From: Rhodocyclaceae bacterium | GTDB lineage: Bacteria; Pseudomonadota; Gammaproteobacteria; Burkholderiales; Rhodocyclaceae | Direction: 5' to 3' | Assembly (NCBI GenBank): GCA_020445745.1 | Contig: JAGRGB010000216.1 | Location: 1-64,000, forward strand | Length of the DNA stretch: 64,000 nucleotides | Part shown: in pieces, positions 16,140 to 25,951 of the stretch | Layout of the letters: the number at the start of each line of letters is the position of its first letter | How positions within the stretch are numbered: the stretch's first letter is position 1 | Translations under genes and position numbers: made by a program | The notes under the pieces: model-generated | The model's database searches: none | What the model was told of the DNA's origin: nothing | What the model saw: the letters and a program-made list of their open reading frames with translations, nothing else

Positions 16140-19100
16140 TCAGTCGCTGCGCTTGCCGGCGCCGCCGCGCGCGGCGCGCCATTCGAGGACCGACACCAGC
16201 AGTGCCGGCAGGAAGCTGAGGGTGACCAGCATCGTGAATACCAGGCCGAACAGCACGATCGCGCCCAGCCCGCGGTAGAGCTCGCTGCCGGCGCCCGGCA
16301 CCAGCACCAGCGGCGACAGGCCGCACACCGTGGTGATGGTCGACATCGCGATCGGCCGCAGGCGGGAGGCGACCGCGTCGCGCACCGCATCACGCGCGTC
16401 CATGGCCTCCTCGCGGAGATTCCTGATCGCCCGGTCGACGATCAGGATCGGGTTGTTGACGACGGTGCCGACGAGAATCAGGAAGCCCAGCATCGTGATC
16501 ATGTCGAAGGCCTGACTGAACGGCGGCAGGCCGAGCTTCGGCAGGGCCTGGCCGGCGGCGTTCAACAGCCACAGTCCGACGATGCCGCCGCCAATGCCGA
16601 GCGGTACCGTGGTCATGATCAGGAACGGATAGCCCCAGTGGGAGAAGATCGCGACCAGCAGCAGGTAGCACAGCAGAACCGCGACGACGAAATTGCCGGT
16701 GAGCGCGCTGCGGGTCGCGTCGAGGGCGTCGCTGGCACCGGAGAGCTGGACGTTTACGTCGTCGGGAATCGCGCCGCTGGCCCGTGCGGCCTCGACCAAG
16801 CCGCTGCGCACCGTGGCGACGGCGGTCTCCAGCGCGACCTCGCGGGGCGGGATGATCGACAGCGTGACCGTCCGCCGGCCGTCCACGCGACGCACATTCT
16901 CGGTGTCGACGGTCTCGATCAGGTCGGCGACGCTGGCCAGCGGCAGCACGGCGCCGCCGCGGCCGACCACAGGCATCGCACCGATCTGATCCAGGCGGCT
17001 GACCCGGCCCTGGCTGCTGTACAGATAGATGTCGATCTTTTCGTCGCCGAGGAAGATCTCGTCGAGGTAGGTGCCATCGGCGGTGGCGGCAACGGCATAA
17101 CCCAGTGCCCGATTGTCGATGCCGAGTTCGGCCAGGCGCTGCCAGTTCGGGCGAATCTCGATCAGCGGCTGTCCGAGCGACAGGCTGGAGGGGTCCGAGC
17201 GGATCCGTGGATTGTCGAACAGGGCTTCGGCCTTGTTTCGCAACACCTCGGCAACCGCGTAGATCTCGCCCAGATCGTCTCCCGAGACGTCCACATTGAC
17301 GCTGCGGGTACCGCCGTAGTTGCTGGCGAAGATCGAGCCCCGCGACGAGAACGCCCGCATCCCCGGAATCGCGCGAAACTCTCGCACGACCACGTCCATC
17401 AGGCCCTCGATGTTGCGCACATCCCAGTCCACCGGCTCGGCGATCAAGCGCACCTGTTCGCTCTGGACGATCACCAGCATGTAGCTGATCGCCGGCACGT
17501 CGGTCTTGCCGGCGAGGAAGCGCGACGGATCGTCGCCGACCGCGGGCATCAATCTTTGCTGGACCGCTTCGGCTGCCGCGCTCATCTCCTCGATGCTGTA
17601 GCCGGACGGGGCGAACATCAGCGAAAAGCTTTTCGGCTCCTCGCCGTCGGGCAGGTACTCGGCGGGCGGCGTCAGGCGCGCGAAGGCGAGCAGGGCGAGT
17701 CCGGCGACGGCCGTCACGCACAGCGTCCGCCGCCATCCGCTGGCGGCGAGCCACGCCGAGCCATCGACGATGGCGGCGCCGAGGGCGGCACCGATGCGCG
17801 AAGGGCGGCGATCCTCGCGGAACTCGAAGCTGACGAAGGCGGTGGGGATTACCAGCAGCGCGACCGCCATCGACACCAGGATCGCGGCCGACAAGGCCAC
17901 GGCTATGTCGGAGTAGAGCTGGCCCGCCTCTTCGCGCACGAACAGCACCGGCAGGAACACCAGCACCGTGGTCAGCGTCGACGCCAGCACCGCAGACCAC
18001 ACCTGGCGCACGCCGACGATCGCCGCGTCGAGCCGCTTGCGGCCACGGGCGAGTTCGCGCTCGATGCTCTCGAGGACGACGATGGAATTGTCGAGCGTCA
18101 TGCCGATCGCGAACGCGACTCCGGCCAGCGACACCACGTTGATCGTGCGTCCGGCCAGCAGCAGCCCGAGGAAGCTGGCGATCGTGCACACCGGAATGCC
18201 GGCGACGCCGATCAGCGTGGCCGGCAGCGAGCGCAGAAACAGATACATCACGCCGGTGGCCAGCGCCGCGCCGAGCAGCAGGTTCTGCCAGACGTTGGCG
18301 ACCGCCGCCTCGACATAGCGGACGTCGTCGGTGGTGGCGTTCATGACCATGCCGGCGGGCGCCAATACCGAGCGGTTGATCGCGGCCACCTCGGCCAGCA
18401 CCGCGTCCTTGATGGCGATCACGTTGGATCCGGGCTCGCGGCGGATCGACAGGTTCACTGCCCGTTCGCCATTGACGAAGGTCTTCGACCGGATCTCGGC
18501 GAAGCCCATCTCGACATGACCGATGTCCCGCAGGCGCAGGATCGCGTCACCATCCCGGCGGATGATCAGCTCCTCGATCTGTGCGACGTCGTCGAAGCGG
18601 CCCACCGTGCGCAACAGGTAGCGGCGCTTGCCGCTGTCGACGTCGCCGCCCGAGACGTCGCGGTTGCGGGCGCGCAGGGCATCGCGCACCTCGGCCAGGG
18701 TGACCCCGCGCTCGGCCAGCAGGCGCGGCTCGACGAAGACCTGGGCCTGGCGCTCGACACCGCCCCAGATGCGCACCTCCGAGACACCGTCGATACGTTC
18801 CAGGCGAGTGCGCACGCGCTCGTCGAGAAAGTCGTTCATCTCCTCCATGCGCAGTCCGCGGGGGTTGCCCGGCAGCGGCTGGACGCGAAAGAACATGAAG
18901 GAATTGGACGAGAACGAAGTCGTGAAGATGCGCGGCTCGTCGACATTCTCCGGATAGGAAGAGACCTGCGAGAGCGCATTGCTGACGCGGATCAGCGTGT
19001 CGTTGATGTCGGTGCCGAACGGAAATTCGAGCTCGACCCGGGCACTGCCGGTCGACGCGCTGGACAGCATGCGCTGCACGCCGGGCACATTGCGCAGGTA

Positions 19101-19301
19101 GCGTTCCTGCTCGATCAGGATTTCCTTTTCGACGTCCTGGGGCGTCGCGCCCGGCCAGTGGGTACGGATCGAGATGGTGCGCACCTCGAGGTCCGGGATC
19201 ATCTGAACCGGCACCCGCAGCAGCGCCATGATGCCGAACAGGCATACCACCAGGATGCCGACCGCGAGCAGCGTGCCGCGCCTGACGATGGCCTCGAACA
19301 C
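16140..19301 (-). CDS. RND-family efflux pump permease (AcrB/MMPL-like)
   Basis: A 1053-residue inner-membrane pump of full RND length, GTG start at 19301. The N terminus has one helix, then a large periplasmic domain (TISIRTHWPGATPQDVEKEI), six helices, a second periplasmic domain and six more helices. In helix 4 the motif is GMTLDNSIVVLESIER; AcrB has Asp-Asp here whereas this protein has Asp-Asn, as in many HAE-type members. It works with the adaptor encoded 20 bp upstream and an outer-membrane channel from elsewhere. Substrates unknown; likely small amphiphiles or drugs. Confidence 0.94.
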   Translation of the reverse strand: MFEAIVRRGTLLAVGILVVCLFGIMALLRVPVQMIPDLEVRTISIRTHWPGATPQDVEKEILIEQERYLRNVPGVQRMLSSASTGSARVELEFPFGTDINDTLIRVSNALSQVSSYPENVDEPRIFTTSFSSNSFMFFRVQPLPGNPRGLRMEEMNDFLDERVRTRLERIDGVSEVRIWGGVERQAQVFVEPRLLAERGVTLAEVRDALRARNRDVSGGDVDSGKRRYLLRTVGRFDDVAQIEELIIRRDGDAILRLRDIGHVEMGFAEIRSKTFVNGERAVNLSIRREPGSNVIAIKDAVLAEVAAINRSVLAPAGMVMNATTDDVRYVEAAVANVWQNLLLGAALATGVMYLFLRSLPATLIGVAGIPVCTIASFLGLLLAGRTINVVSLAGVAFAIGMTLDNSIVVLESIERELARGRKRLDAAIVGVRQVWSAVLASTLTTVLVFLPVLFVREEAGQLYSDIAVALSAAILVSMAVALLVIPTAFVSFEFREDRRPSRIGAALGAAIVDGSAWLAASGWRRTLCVTAVAGLALLAFARLTPPAEYLPDGEEPKSFSLMFAPSGYSIEEMSAAAEAVQQRLMPAVGDDPSRFLAGKTDVPAISYMLVIVQSEQVRLIAEPVDWDVRNIEGLMDVVVREFRAIPGMRAFSSRGSIFASNYGGTRSVNVDVSGDDLGEIYAVAEVLRNKAEALFDNPRIRSDPSSLSLGQPLIEIRPNWQRLAELGIDNRALGYAVAATADGTYLDEIFLGDEKIDIYLYSSQGRVSRLDQIGAMPVVGRGGAVLPLASVADLIETVDTENVRRVDGRRTVTLSIIPPREVALETAVATVRSGLVEAARASGAIPDDVNVQLSGASDALDATRSALTGNFVVAVLLCYLLLVAIFSHWGYPFLIMTTVPLGIGGGIVGLWLLNAAGQALPKLGLPPFSQAFDMITMLGFLILVGTVVNNPILIVDRAIRNLREEAMDARDAVRDAVASRLRPIAMSTITTVCGLSPLVLVPGAGSELYRGLGAIVLFGLVFTMLVTLSFLPALLVSVLEWRAARGGAGKRSD

Positions 19302-19321
19302 GGCTCAGTCCGCCACCGGCG

Positions 19322-20401
19322 TCATCGTTCGGCCACCACTCGCAACGGCTGCCCGTCGCGCAGCCGCTCGTTGCCCCGGATCACCACCTTCTGTCCGGCG
19401 GCAAGGCCTTCGGCGACCTCGACGCGGTCGCCCAGGTTGCGGACGATGCGCACCTCGCGGCGGCGGGCCACCAGCCCGCCCTTGCCGTCCTCGCTTGCCA
19501 GCCAGACCTCGGCGCGACCGTCGGGATGGCGCAGCACCGCGTCACGCGGCACCGACACGCCGGCGCGGCCTTCGCCGAGCCGGAACTGGACGTGGGCCGA
19601 CATCCCTGGCGCAACATGATCGCTGGCGTCATCCACCAGCACCCGCACCAGGAAGGTCCGGGCGGTGGCGTCGCCGACCGGCACGCGGGCCGCGACGCGT
19701 CCCGACAGCCGGGTGTCAGGCAACGCATCGGGCATCACCGTCACCGGCGTGTCGGCCGATATCTCGGCGATTCGCTCCTGGGGCACCTGGACGTCTATCC
19801 GCAGCGGCCGCGTGGCGACCAGTTCGAAGACCGCATCGCCGGTGTCCACCCATTCGCCGAGTTCGGCGCTGCGGCGCACGATGACGCCATCGAACGGCGC
19901 GCTCATGCGGTGGCGTGCGACCCGTTCCGCGGACTCACGGGTCTGGGCGGCGATCCGCTGGCGGGCGGCGTGGGCGATGTCGACCTCGGCCTGGCTGGCC
20001 GGCAGCCGGGTCTCGGGCAAGAACGCCTTGTCCACCAGCGAGCGCGCCTCACCGTACAGCCGGCGCGCCTCGCGCACCCGGGTGCCTGCCTCTTCGAGCT
20101 GGGCCTGATCTCGCGCGTAGGCGAGGCGCGCCAGCTCGTCGTCGAGCTCGAGCAGCAACTGGCCGGCTCGGACCCGGTCGCCGACATCTGCCGCGATCGC
20201 CGCCACCAGGCCACTGACCCGCGGCGACAGTTCTGCGCGGCGCTGTGCGGTGACGTTGCCGCTGAGATCCAGGATTCGGTCGCGCCCGCTCGGCTGCAAG
20301 GTCGCCAGCTCGATCGGGGCCGGTTGTAGCTGCGCCTGGGCACCTGTCAGCAGGCCGACGACGCAGGCGAACCCGCAGAGGCTTCTGCGTAGACTGTCCA
20401 T
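19322..20401 (-). CDS. Periplasmic adaptor (membrane fusion protein) of the RND pump, HlyD/AcrA family
   Basis: A 359-residue adaptor with an N-terminal signal peptide (LRRSLCGFACVVGLLTGAQA). Typical parts follow: ILDLSGNVTAQRRAELSPRVSGLVAAI, a lipoyl half with GDRVRAGQLLLELDD, a coiled-coil hairpin with VREARRLYGEARSLV, a second lipoyl half with SAPFDGVIVRRSAELGEWVD, and beta-barrel and membrane-proximal domains ending in GNERLRDGQPLRVV. It couples the RND permease to an outer-membrane channel. It is the first gene of the two-gene operon and divergent from the DUF3014 gene. Confidence 0.92.
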   Translation of the reverse strand: MDSLRRSLCGFACVVGLLTGAQAQLQPAPIELATLQPSGRDRILDLSGNVTAQRRAELSPRVSGLVAAIAADVGDRVRAGQLLLELDDELARLAYARDQAQLEEAGTRVREARRLYGEARSLVDKAFLPETRLPASQAEVDIAHAARQRIAAQTRESAERVARHRMSAPFDGVIVRRSAELGEWVDTGDAVFELVATRPLRIDVQVPQERIAEISADTPVTVMPDALPDTRLSGRVAARVPVGDATARTFLVRVLVDDASDHVAPGMSAHVQFRLGEGRAGVSVPRDAVLRHPDGRAEVWLASEDGKGGLVARRREVRIVRNLGDRVEVAEGLAAGQKVVIRGNERLRDGQPLRVVAER

Positions 20402-20543
20402 CTAGCGCGGACTGCGGCTGCGGGAGCAAGTTTTCATATTTGCCAATCTTAACCTCCCGTGCGGTGTGCCGGCGGCATGCACTCGCGCGACCGAAAGCGC
20501 CAAACGGTTGTACTCTCTCGCGCATCATCGGTCGGGAGACGAC

Positions 20544-21380
20544 ATGAAGCTCGTGCTTGGCATTCTCGCAGTCGCCGCCGCGCTCGCGCTGGCCTGGTTC
20601 TTGACCCGCCCGCCGGCAGTCGAGCTGCCGCCGCCGGCGCCGCCGGTCGCCGAGTTGCCGCCTGCGGGCAGTGCCGACGGCAGCCCCCAGGCCCCCGAGC
20701 AAGCCCGCTTCCCGATCGATCGGCTGGTGATCAGCGGCGAAGGGGTGGACGACGCCATCCGCCGGCTGCCGGCGCAGACCGCGACCGCCGAGCCTGTTCC
20801 CGCGCTGGCGGAAAGCGGTGCGGCGGTGGAAGGCTGGCTGGCCAAGGCGGTAGGCTCGGGTGCCCGGAACCTGCTGGCCGGCAGCGAAGTGGTGCGGCGT
20901 GTGGTGGCCACCGTGGACAACCTGTCGCGCGAGAAGGCGTCGGTCAGGCTATGGCCGGTGGTGACCGCCAGCGGCCTGCCGGTGGTCGCGGCCGGCGCTC
21001 GCGGACCGATGCTGCTGCCGGCCAATTCGGCGCGCTATGCGGGATTTGTCGAGCTCGCCGAGGCGGTGGACATCGATGCACTGGTCGCCGGCTACAAACG
21101 GCTGTACCCGGTATTCCAGGAAGCCTATCGCGAACTCGGTTATCCCTCCGGCAACTTCAACGACCGCCTGGTCGGCGCGATCGACCATCTGCTGGCGGCA
21201 CCGGAGATCGAGGGCCCGATCGAGCTGATCCAGCCCAAGGTGATCTACCAGTTCGCCGATCCCGGGCTCGAAGCCTTGTCGGCCGGGCAGAAGATCATGG
21301 TACGCATCGGCCCGGACAATGCCCGTCGCGTCAAGCAGCGCCTGCGGCTGATTCGCCGCAGGCTGGCCGGCCTGCGCTGA
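20544..21380 (+). CDS. DUF3014 domain-containing membrane-anchored protein
   Basis: A 278-residue protein starting at 20544, with GGGAG eight bases upstream. An N-terminal helix (LVLGILAVAAALALAWFL) anchors it, followed by a Pro-rich linker (roughly residues 25-50). The globular region contains DDAIRRLP, LLAGSEVVRRVVATVDNLSR, NSARYAGFVELAEAVD and YKRLYPVFQEAYRELGYP, typical of DUF3014 proteins. No function is established to my knowledge. Its stop codon directly abuts the stop codon of the convergent MFS gene. Confidence 0.82.
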   Translation: MKLVLGILAVAAALALAWFLTRPPAVELPPPAPPVAELPPAGSADGSPQAPEQARFPIDRLVISGEGVDDAIRRLPAQTATAEPVPALAESGAAVEGWLAKAVGSGARNLLAGSEVVRRVVATVDNLSREKASVRLWPVVTASGLPVVAAGARGPMLLPANSARYAGFVELAEAVDIDALVAGYKRLYPVFQEAYRELGYPSGNFNDRLVGAIDHLLAAPEIEGPIELIQPKVIYQFADPGLEALSAGQKIMVRIGPDNARRVKQRLRLIRRRLAGLR

Positions 21381-22613
21381 TCAGGCCGGCGCCAGGGCCG
21401 GCTCGGCCGGCAGCTTGCGTGCGATCGCCCGCAGCCGCAGCGACACCAGCAGCACCGCGCCGACACACGCGGCGAGAGTCGCCACGACTCCCGGCCAGGC
21501 ATGGGCGGTCCACGCCAGACCCGCGGCGCTGCCCAACACGCTGCCGCCGAGGTAGTAGCTGGACAGGTAGATGGCGGCGGCCAGCGCGCGCCGTTCGCCG
21601 GCGCGCCGGCCGACCCAGCCGCTGGCGATGCTGTGGGCACCGAAGAATCCGAACGTGAATAGCGCGAGGCCGATGGCGATCGGCAACAGGTGGTCGGGCC
21701 GGGTCAGCAGCAGGCCGCCGAGCGCGACGCAGGTCATCGACCACAGCACGTTGCGCCGCCCGAAGCGGTCCGCCAGCCGTCCGGCCCAGGCCGAGGCCCA
21801 GCTGCCGATCATGTAGGTCAGGAAGATCGCACCGATCCAGGCCGGCGCAAGCTCGAACGGGGCTGCCACCAGCCGGAAGCCGAGGAAGTTGTAGAAGCCG
21901 ACGAAGGCACCCATCAGCAGGAAGGCGGTGACGAACAGCCAGGGCAGCCCCCGATCGCTGTAGATGGCGACGAGGTCACGCCGCAGGGCCGGCAATGCCA
22001 GACTGCGCACCCGGAAATTTTGCGAGGGCGGCAGCGCGCGCCAGAACACCAACGCCGAGATCACGCCGATCAGGCCCAGCCCGGCCAGCGCGATGCGCCA
22101 GTCGCCGAAGTCGGTGAGCAGCGCCGAGACGACACGCCCGCTCATGCCGCCGAAGGCGTTGCCGGCTATGTAGAGGCCCATCGCGCGGCCCTGGGCGCTC
22201 GGCGCGATCTCCTCGCCGAGGTAGGCCATCGCCGCCGCCGGCACGCCGGCGACCGCCAGCCCGAGCAGGCCGCGCAGGACCAGCAACTGGGTGAAGTCGG
22301 TGACCAGCGCCGACAGCGTCGCGAACATCGCCGCGGCGACCAGCGACCAGCGCATCACCCGCTGGCGGCCGAAGCGGTCCGACAACAGGCTGGCCGGGAT
22401 CAGCATCGCCGCCAATGTGATCGTGCCGGCGGACACGCTCAGGCTGGCGGTGGCGGGCGATACGCCGAACACCTCGACCAGCAGCGGCAGGATCGGCTGG
22501 GTCCCGTAGAGCATCGCAAAACAGGCAAAGCCGGCGACGAACATCGCCAGGTTGGCGCGGTGGTAGCCCGCGCTGCCGGCTTCGAGTTGCTGTCTGGGAG
22601 TGTCGATGGGCAT
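21381..22613 (-). CDS. MFS transporter (YnfM/arabinose-efflux type)
   Basis: A 410-residue major facilitator carrier with about twelve hydrophobic segments. I start it at the ATG at 22613 (MPIDTPRQQL); an upstream start at 22694 would add 27 non-hydrophobic residues. The loop 2-3 motif is LSDRFGRQRVMRWS and the second half has GRLADRFGRRNVLW. Similar carriers export sugars, amino acids or drugs by proton antiport. It is divergent from a LysR gene over an AT-rich promoter region, the classical arrangement of a regulator and its target. Confidence 0.88.
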   Translation of the reverse strand: MPIDTPRQQLEAGSAGYHRANLAMFVAGFACFAMLYGTQPILPLLVEVFGVSPATASLSVSAGTITLAAMLIPASLLSDRFGRQRVMRWSLVAAAMFATLSALVTDFTQLLVLRGLLGLAVAGVPAAAMAYLGEEIAPSAQGRAMGLYIAGNAFGGMSGRVVSALLTDFGDWRIALAGLGLIGVISALVFWRALPPSQNFRVRSLALPALRRDLVAIYSDRGLPWLFVTAFLLMGAFVGFYNFLGFRLVAAPFELAPAWIGAIFLTYMIGSWASAWAGRLADRFGRRNVLWSMTCVALGGLLLTRPDHLLPIAIGLALFTFGFFGAHSIASGWVGRRAGERRALAAAIYLSSYYLGGSVLGSAAGLAWTAHAWPGVVATLAACVGAVLLVSLRLRAIARKLPAEPALAPA

Positions 22614-22725
22614 GGCTTCGGGTCGCTCTGGTCGATCGCCGCCGGCGGTTTGGGACTGATCTGCGGCGCGCTCGACAAACGATATGCTGTACAAAAAATC
22701 GCGTCCAATATATTTTTAAGCCTGT

Positions 22726-22748
22726 ATTGATATACAAAACATATCAAT
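22726..22748. promoter_or_regulatory. Inverted repeat overlapping the lysR start codon (candidate autoregulatory operator)
   Basis: Perfect arms ATTGATAT (22726-22733) and ATATCAAT (22741-22748) with a 7-base spacer, in an unusually AT-rich patch between the MFS gene and lysR. The right arm includes the first two bases of the lysR ATG at 22747. Dyads of this size are typical LysR binding sites; here binding would also block lysR translation or transcription start. Confidence 0.6.
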
Positions 22749-23661
22749 GGAATTGAGACATCTGCGCTACTTCGTGGCGGTCGCCGAGGAACTCAATTTC
22801 CGCCGCGCAGCCGAGCGGCTCCATATCGGCCAGCCGCCGCTGTCGATCCAGATACGTGCGCTGGAAGAGGAACTCGGCGTCCGTCTGCTGGAACGCAGCA
22901 AGCGCCGCGTCAGCCTGACCGAGGCCGGCAATCGCTTCCTGCGCCGCGCGCGGGAGATCCTCGCAGCGGCGGCAGAGGCGATCGACGAGGCACGGCAGGC
23001 CGCCCGCGGCGAGCTCGGCAGCCTGCGCGTCGGCTTTACGTCCTCGCTGCCCTACACGTCGATCCTGCCGGATCTGCTGGTCGCCTATCGCCGCCGCTAT
23101 CCGGCGGTGGAGCTGCAGCTCAAGGAAATGTTCACGACCGACCAGTTGGCGGCGATCGCCGAAGACCGGCTCGATGTCGGCTTGGTGCGCTACGTCGGCG
23201 GCGAGTTGCCGGCCGGTGTCGAGGTGCGCGAAATCGGCAGCGACCCGCTGTGCCTGGTGCTCGCGGCGTCCCATCCGCTGGCCGATCGGGAGATGGTGCG
23301 CTTCGCCGAGCTGGCCGACGAGGGCTTCATCGGCTTCCCGGACGGGGTCGGGACCGGCCTGCCGGACATCCTGCGCCGCCTGTGCCGACAGGCCGGGTTC
23401 GAACCGCGGGTGGTGCAGACCGCGCGGGAGGCCACCACCCAGGTCGGGCTGGTCGGCGCGGGCATCGGCGTCGCCCTGCTGCCGGCGCCGCTCGCCTGCA
23501 TCCGGCTGCCCCGGGTGCGCTATGTGCCGATTGCCGACGACGGCGCGTCGTTCGTGCTGTCGGTGGCCTCGCCGAGAACGCTCTCGCCCCAGCTCGCGGG
23601 ATTCCTGGAGGTCTTGCGGGAGGTCTCGGGCGCGATCGATCAGGCGGACGTGAACAGGTAG
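22747..23661 (+). CDS. LysR-family transcriptional regulator (divergent from MFS carrier)
   Basis: A 304-residue LTTR. The N-terminal [44 protein letters not shown] is the HTH of the BenM/CatR-like subgroup. The effector domain begins near residue 90 ([22 protein letters not shown]) and keeps the [15 protein letters not shown] block. It is divergent from the MFS gene and probably controls it and itself through the dyad at 22726-22748. Its 3' end overlaps the convergent DODA gene by 22 bp. Confidence 0.9.
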   Translation: MELRHLRYFVAVAEELNFRRAAERLHIGQPPLSIQIRALEEELGVRLLERSKRRVSLTEAGNRFLRRAREILAAAAEAIDEARQAARGELGSLRVGFTSSLPYTSILPDLLVAYRRRYPAVELQLKEMFTTDQLAAIAEDRLDVGLVRYVGGELPAGVEVREIGSDPLCLVLAASHPLADREMVRFAELADEGFIGFPDGVGTGLPDILRRLCRQAGFEPRVVQTAREATTQVGLVGAGIGVALLPAPLACIRLPRVRYVPIADDGASFVLSVASPRTLSPQLAGFLEVLREVSGAIDQADVNR

Positions 23662-24422
23662 TTGTCGGCCGCCAGCGCGCCGCCGAGGGTGCCGCCACCG
23701 AGATGCTCGACGCCGGCCACGTCACCGGCGGCACCGAGCGCCACGAACAGCGGCAGAAAATGCTCGGGGGTGGGGTGGGCCAGGGCCGCGTGCGGCCCTT
23801 CGTGCGGCCAGTCGAGCAGGCTGTCGATCCGGCCTTCGAGCAGTTGCTCGTGGGCCCAGTCGCGAAACACCCGGGTCTGTGGCGCGACCCTGCCACGATC
23901 GACGAAGTAGTCGCGCAGATTGTGGGTCATGTGGCCGGAACCGATCACCAGCACGTTGTCTTCGCTCAGGCTCCGCAGCGCCTGCCCGACCGCCCAGTGG
24001 TGACGCGCGCCGCGGTCTGGCTGGACCGAGAGCTGCATGACCGGTACCCGGGCATCCGGGAACAGGGTCAGCAATGGAATCCATGCGCCGTGGTCGAGGC
24101 CCTGGCGAGGATCGACGGCCGCGGCGATGCCGTCGTCGGCGAGCAGCGACTTGATCCGCAGGGCCAGCTCCGGGGCACCCGGTGCCGGGTAGCGCAATTG
24201 GTACAGCGGGGCTGGAAAACCGTAGAAGTCATGTACCGTCTCCGGGGTGGCGCTGCCTCCGAGAATCGGAATCGCGGTCGTCCAGTGGGCGGAAACCATC
24301 ACGACCGCGTCCGGCGGTGAAAGGCGCTCGGCCAGCGACTGCCAGCTCCGGCGCAGTTCGCCGTCGTCGATTGCGGTCATCGGCGAGCCGTGGGAGAGGA
24401 ACAGGGCGGGTTGTCGTGTCAT
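23640..24422 (-). CDS. DODA-type extradiol aromatic ring-opening dioxygenase (YgiD-like)
   Basis: A 260-residue class III extradiol dioxygenase-family protein. Metal-ligand candidates are H11 (FLSHGSPM), H46 (VSAHW) and the HMTH pair at 164/167, with a further His in VEHLGGGT near the C terminus. [11 protein letters not shown] is another family block. E. coli YgiD opens DOPA and similar catechols; the natural substrate is generally unclear. The gene lies 64 bp after doxX on the same strand, with a divergent LysR beyond, a common arrangement that suggests response to phenolic or redox-active compounds. Confidence 0.9.
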   Translation of the reverse strand: MTRQPALFLSHGSPMTAIDDGELRRSWQSLAERLSPPDAVVMVSAHWTTAIPILGGSATPETVHDFYGFPAPLYQLRYPAPGAPELALRIKSLLADDGIAAAVDPRQGLDHGAWIPLLTLFPDARVPVMQLSVQPDRGARHHWAVGQALRSLSEDNVLVIGSGHMTHNLRDYFVDRGRVAPQTRVFRDWAHEQLLEGRIDSLLDWPHEGPHAALAHPTPEHFLPLFVALGAAGDVAGVEHLGGGTLGGALAADNYLFTSA

Positions 24423-24486
24423 GGTGTGGTCTCTCCGAGTGGGGCCACCGCAGAAGCGGTGGCCCGTTGCTGCGAGGCTGTCGGGA

Positions 24487-24921
24487 TCAGATATTTTGCG
24501 CCGCGGCTACCGGGTTGCCCGCGCCGAGCCTGTCGATCGACAGCGCGCCGGAGCCGAGCAGGGCTTGAGCGAACGCGGCGACCACCAGATAGGCGGGATA
24601 TTCCCAGCCACCATTCTCGGCGCTGAACACCCAGCCGTTGCCGGTATGGACGCTGAGGGCGCCGAGCAGCAACGGGATCGTCGCGGCGGCGACCAGGCGG
24701 GTGCGGAAGCCCACGATCAGCGCGACACCGGCAAGAATCTCGGCCGGCGCGACGATGTAGGCGGTGAAGCCGGGGAAGCCGACCGACTCGAAGAACCCGG
24801 CGGTACCGGGCAGCGTGAAGACGAGCACCTTGAGCAGGCCGTGGGCCAGGAACATCACGCCGAGGGCGATGCGCAGGATGGAGGTGCCATAGTCTTGCAG
24901 GGTTTGGGTGTTGGTGTTCAT
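24487..24921 (-). CDS. DoxX family membrane protein
   Basis: A 144-residue protein with four hydrophobic segments, beginning ILRIALGVMFLAHGLLKVLVF and continuing with FPGFTAYIVAPAEILAGVALIVGF, ATIPLLLGALSVHTGNGWVF and a last helix. This is the DoxX/DoxD fold. Members are poorly characterised inner-membrane proteins linked to redox or thiol metabolism. It is the first gene of a probable doxX-DODA operon and divergent from a LysR gene 121 bp away. Confidence 0.9.
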   Translation of the reverse strand: MNTNTQTLQDYGTSILRIALGVMFLAHGLLKVLVFTLPGTAGFFESVGFPGFTAYIVAPAEILAGVALIVGFRTRLVAAATIPLLLGALSVHTGNGWVFSAENGGWEYPAYLVVAAFAQALLGSGALSIDRLGAGNPVAAAQNI

Positions 24922-25010
24922 GGGATCTCTCCTGGTTCGTGGATCGCGCAGTCCTTGCTGCGATGGATGAAGCTTATCTGTCCCACATTTTTCGATAAAT
25001 AAGGTATTCT

Positions 25011-25021
25011 TTCAATTTGAA
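25011..25021. promoter_or_regulatory. Palindrome in the doxX/lysR divergent promoter region
   Basis: TTCAA-T-TTGAA, a perfect 11-base palindrome 21 bases before the lysR start, within an AT-rich patch unlike the flanking genes. A weaker dyad (TGTCCC at 24979, GGGACA at 25033) encloses it. Candidate LysR operator. Confidence 0.4.
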
Positions 25022-25042
25022 TTGCAGATTTCGGGACAATAA

Positions 25043-25951
25043 ATGGATCGCTTCGAGGGCATGCGGGTGTTCTGTACGGTCGTCGAGGCCGGCGGCTTTG
25101 CCGCCGCCGCGGATCGCCTCGGAATCTCGACTTCGGCGGCGTCGCGCCATGTCGCGCAGCTCGAAGCGCACCTCAACGTGCGCCTGCTCAATCGCACGAC
25201 GCGACGGGTCAGCGCGACCGAAGAGGGTTATGCATATTTCGAACGCTGCACCCAGTTGCTGGCCGACGTCGAAGAGGCCGAGGCGGTGGTGGCGGGAGGT
25301 GCTGCGGTTCCCCGTGGACGCCTGCGGATCACCGCGCCGGGGGCGCTTGCGACCCTGTGCCTGGCCCCGGCTCTGGCCGCCTTCGCCGACGCCCATCCGG
25401 ATCTGTCGCTGGATCTGGTGCTCTCCGAAAGCGTCGTCGATTTCATCGAGGAGGGCATCGACGTGGCGATCCGGGTCGGCCGCATCGGCAGCGTCAACCT
25501 GGTTGCCCGCAGGATCGGGCAGGCCCGGCTGATCGCCGCCGCCGCGCCGGAGTACCTGGCGCGATGCGGCAGCCCGCAGACGCCGGACGACTTGTCGCAG
25601 CATCAATGTCTGACCTACGCCCACGCGGCCAGCGGCAACAGCTGGCACTTCAGCGATGCGGACGGACAGCGCGTCGACGTGCGCGTCGGTGGCCGGGTTC
25701 ACGCCAACAACGGCGTGCTGTTGGCCGAGATGGCGGCCGCCGGCTGCGGCGTGACGATGGCTCCGGACTTCATCGTGGCGCCGCTGATCGCCGCTGGGCG
25801 CCTGCAGTCGGTGCTCGAGGCATGGATGCCGCCCGCGCTGCCGATCAACGTGGTCTATCCGACGCGGCGGCACCTGTCGGCCAAGGTGCGGGCGATGAGC
25901 ACGTACCTCGCCAACTGGTTCGAAGCTGAGCGCGCCCCTTTGCCGCGGTGA
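25043..25951 (+). CDS. LysR-family transcriptional regulator (divergent from doxX-DODA)
   Basis: A 302-residue LTTR of the large DsdC/AaeR-like group. MDRFEGMRVFCTVVEAGGFAAAADRLGISTSAASRHVAQLEAHL is the HTH, followed by RLLNRTTRRVSATEEGYAYF. The effector domain has PRGRLRITAPGALATLCLAPAL and FIEEGIDVAIRVGRI, both typical of this subgroup. The divergent layout predicts that it regulates doxX and the dioxygenase gene. The inducer is not evident. Confidence 0.92.
   Translation: MDRFEGMRVFCTVVEAGGFAAAADRLGISTSAASRHVAQLEAHLNVRLLNRTTRRVSATEEGYAYFERCTQLLADVEEAEAVVAGGAAVPRGRLRITAPGALATLCLAPALAAFADAHPDLSLDLVLSESVVDFIEEGIDVAIRVGRIGSVNLVARRIGQARLIAAAAPEYLARCGSPQTPDDLSQHQCLTYAHAASGNSWHFSDADGQRVDVRVGGRVHANNGVLLAEMAAAGCGVTMAPDFIVAPLIAAGRLQSVLEAWMPPALPINVVYPTRRHLSAKVRAMSTYLANWFEAERAPLPR

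Noticed and set aside
16140..19301. Asp-to-Asn change in helix 4 of the RND pump as a loss of function
   Set aside because: Asp-Asn is a common variant in HAE-type RND pumps, so no inactivation is implied.
15873..19619. Very long plus-strand frame antisense to the RND pump
   Set aside because: Composition is His/Gln/Asp-rich as expected for a complement of a GC-rich gene; the minus-strand RND protein is unambiguous.
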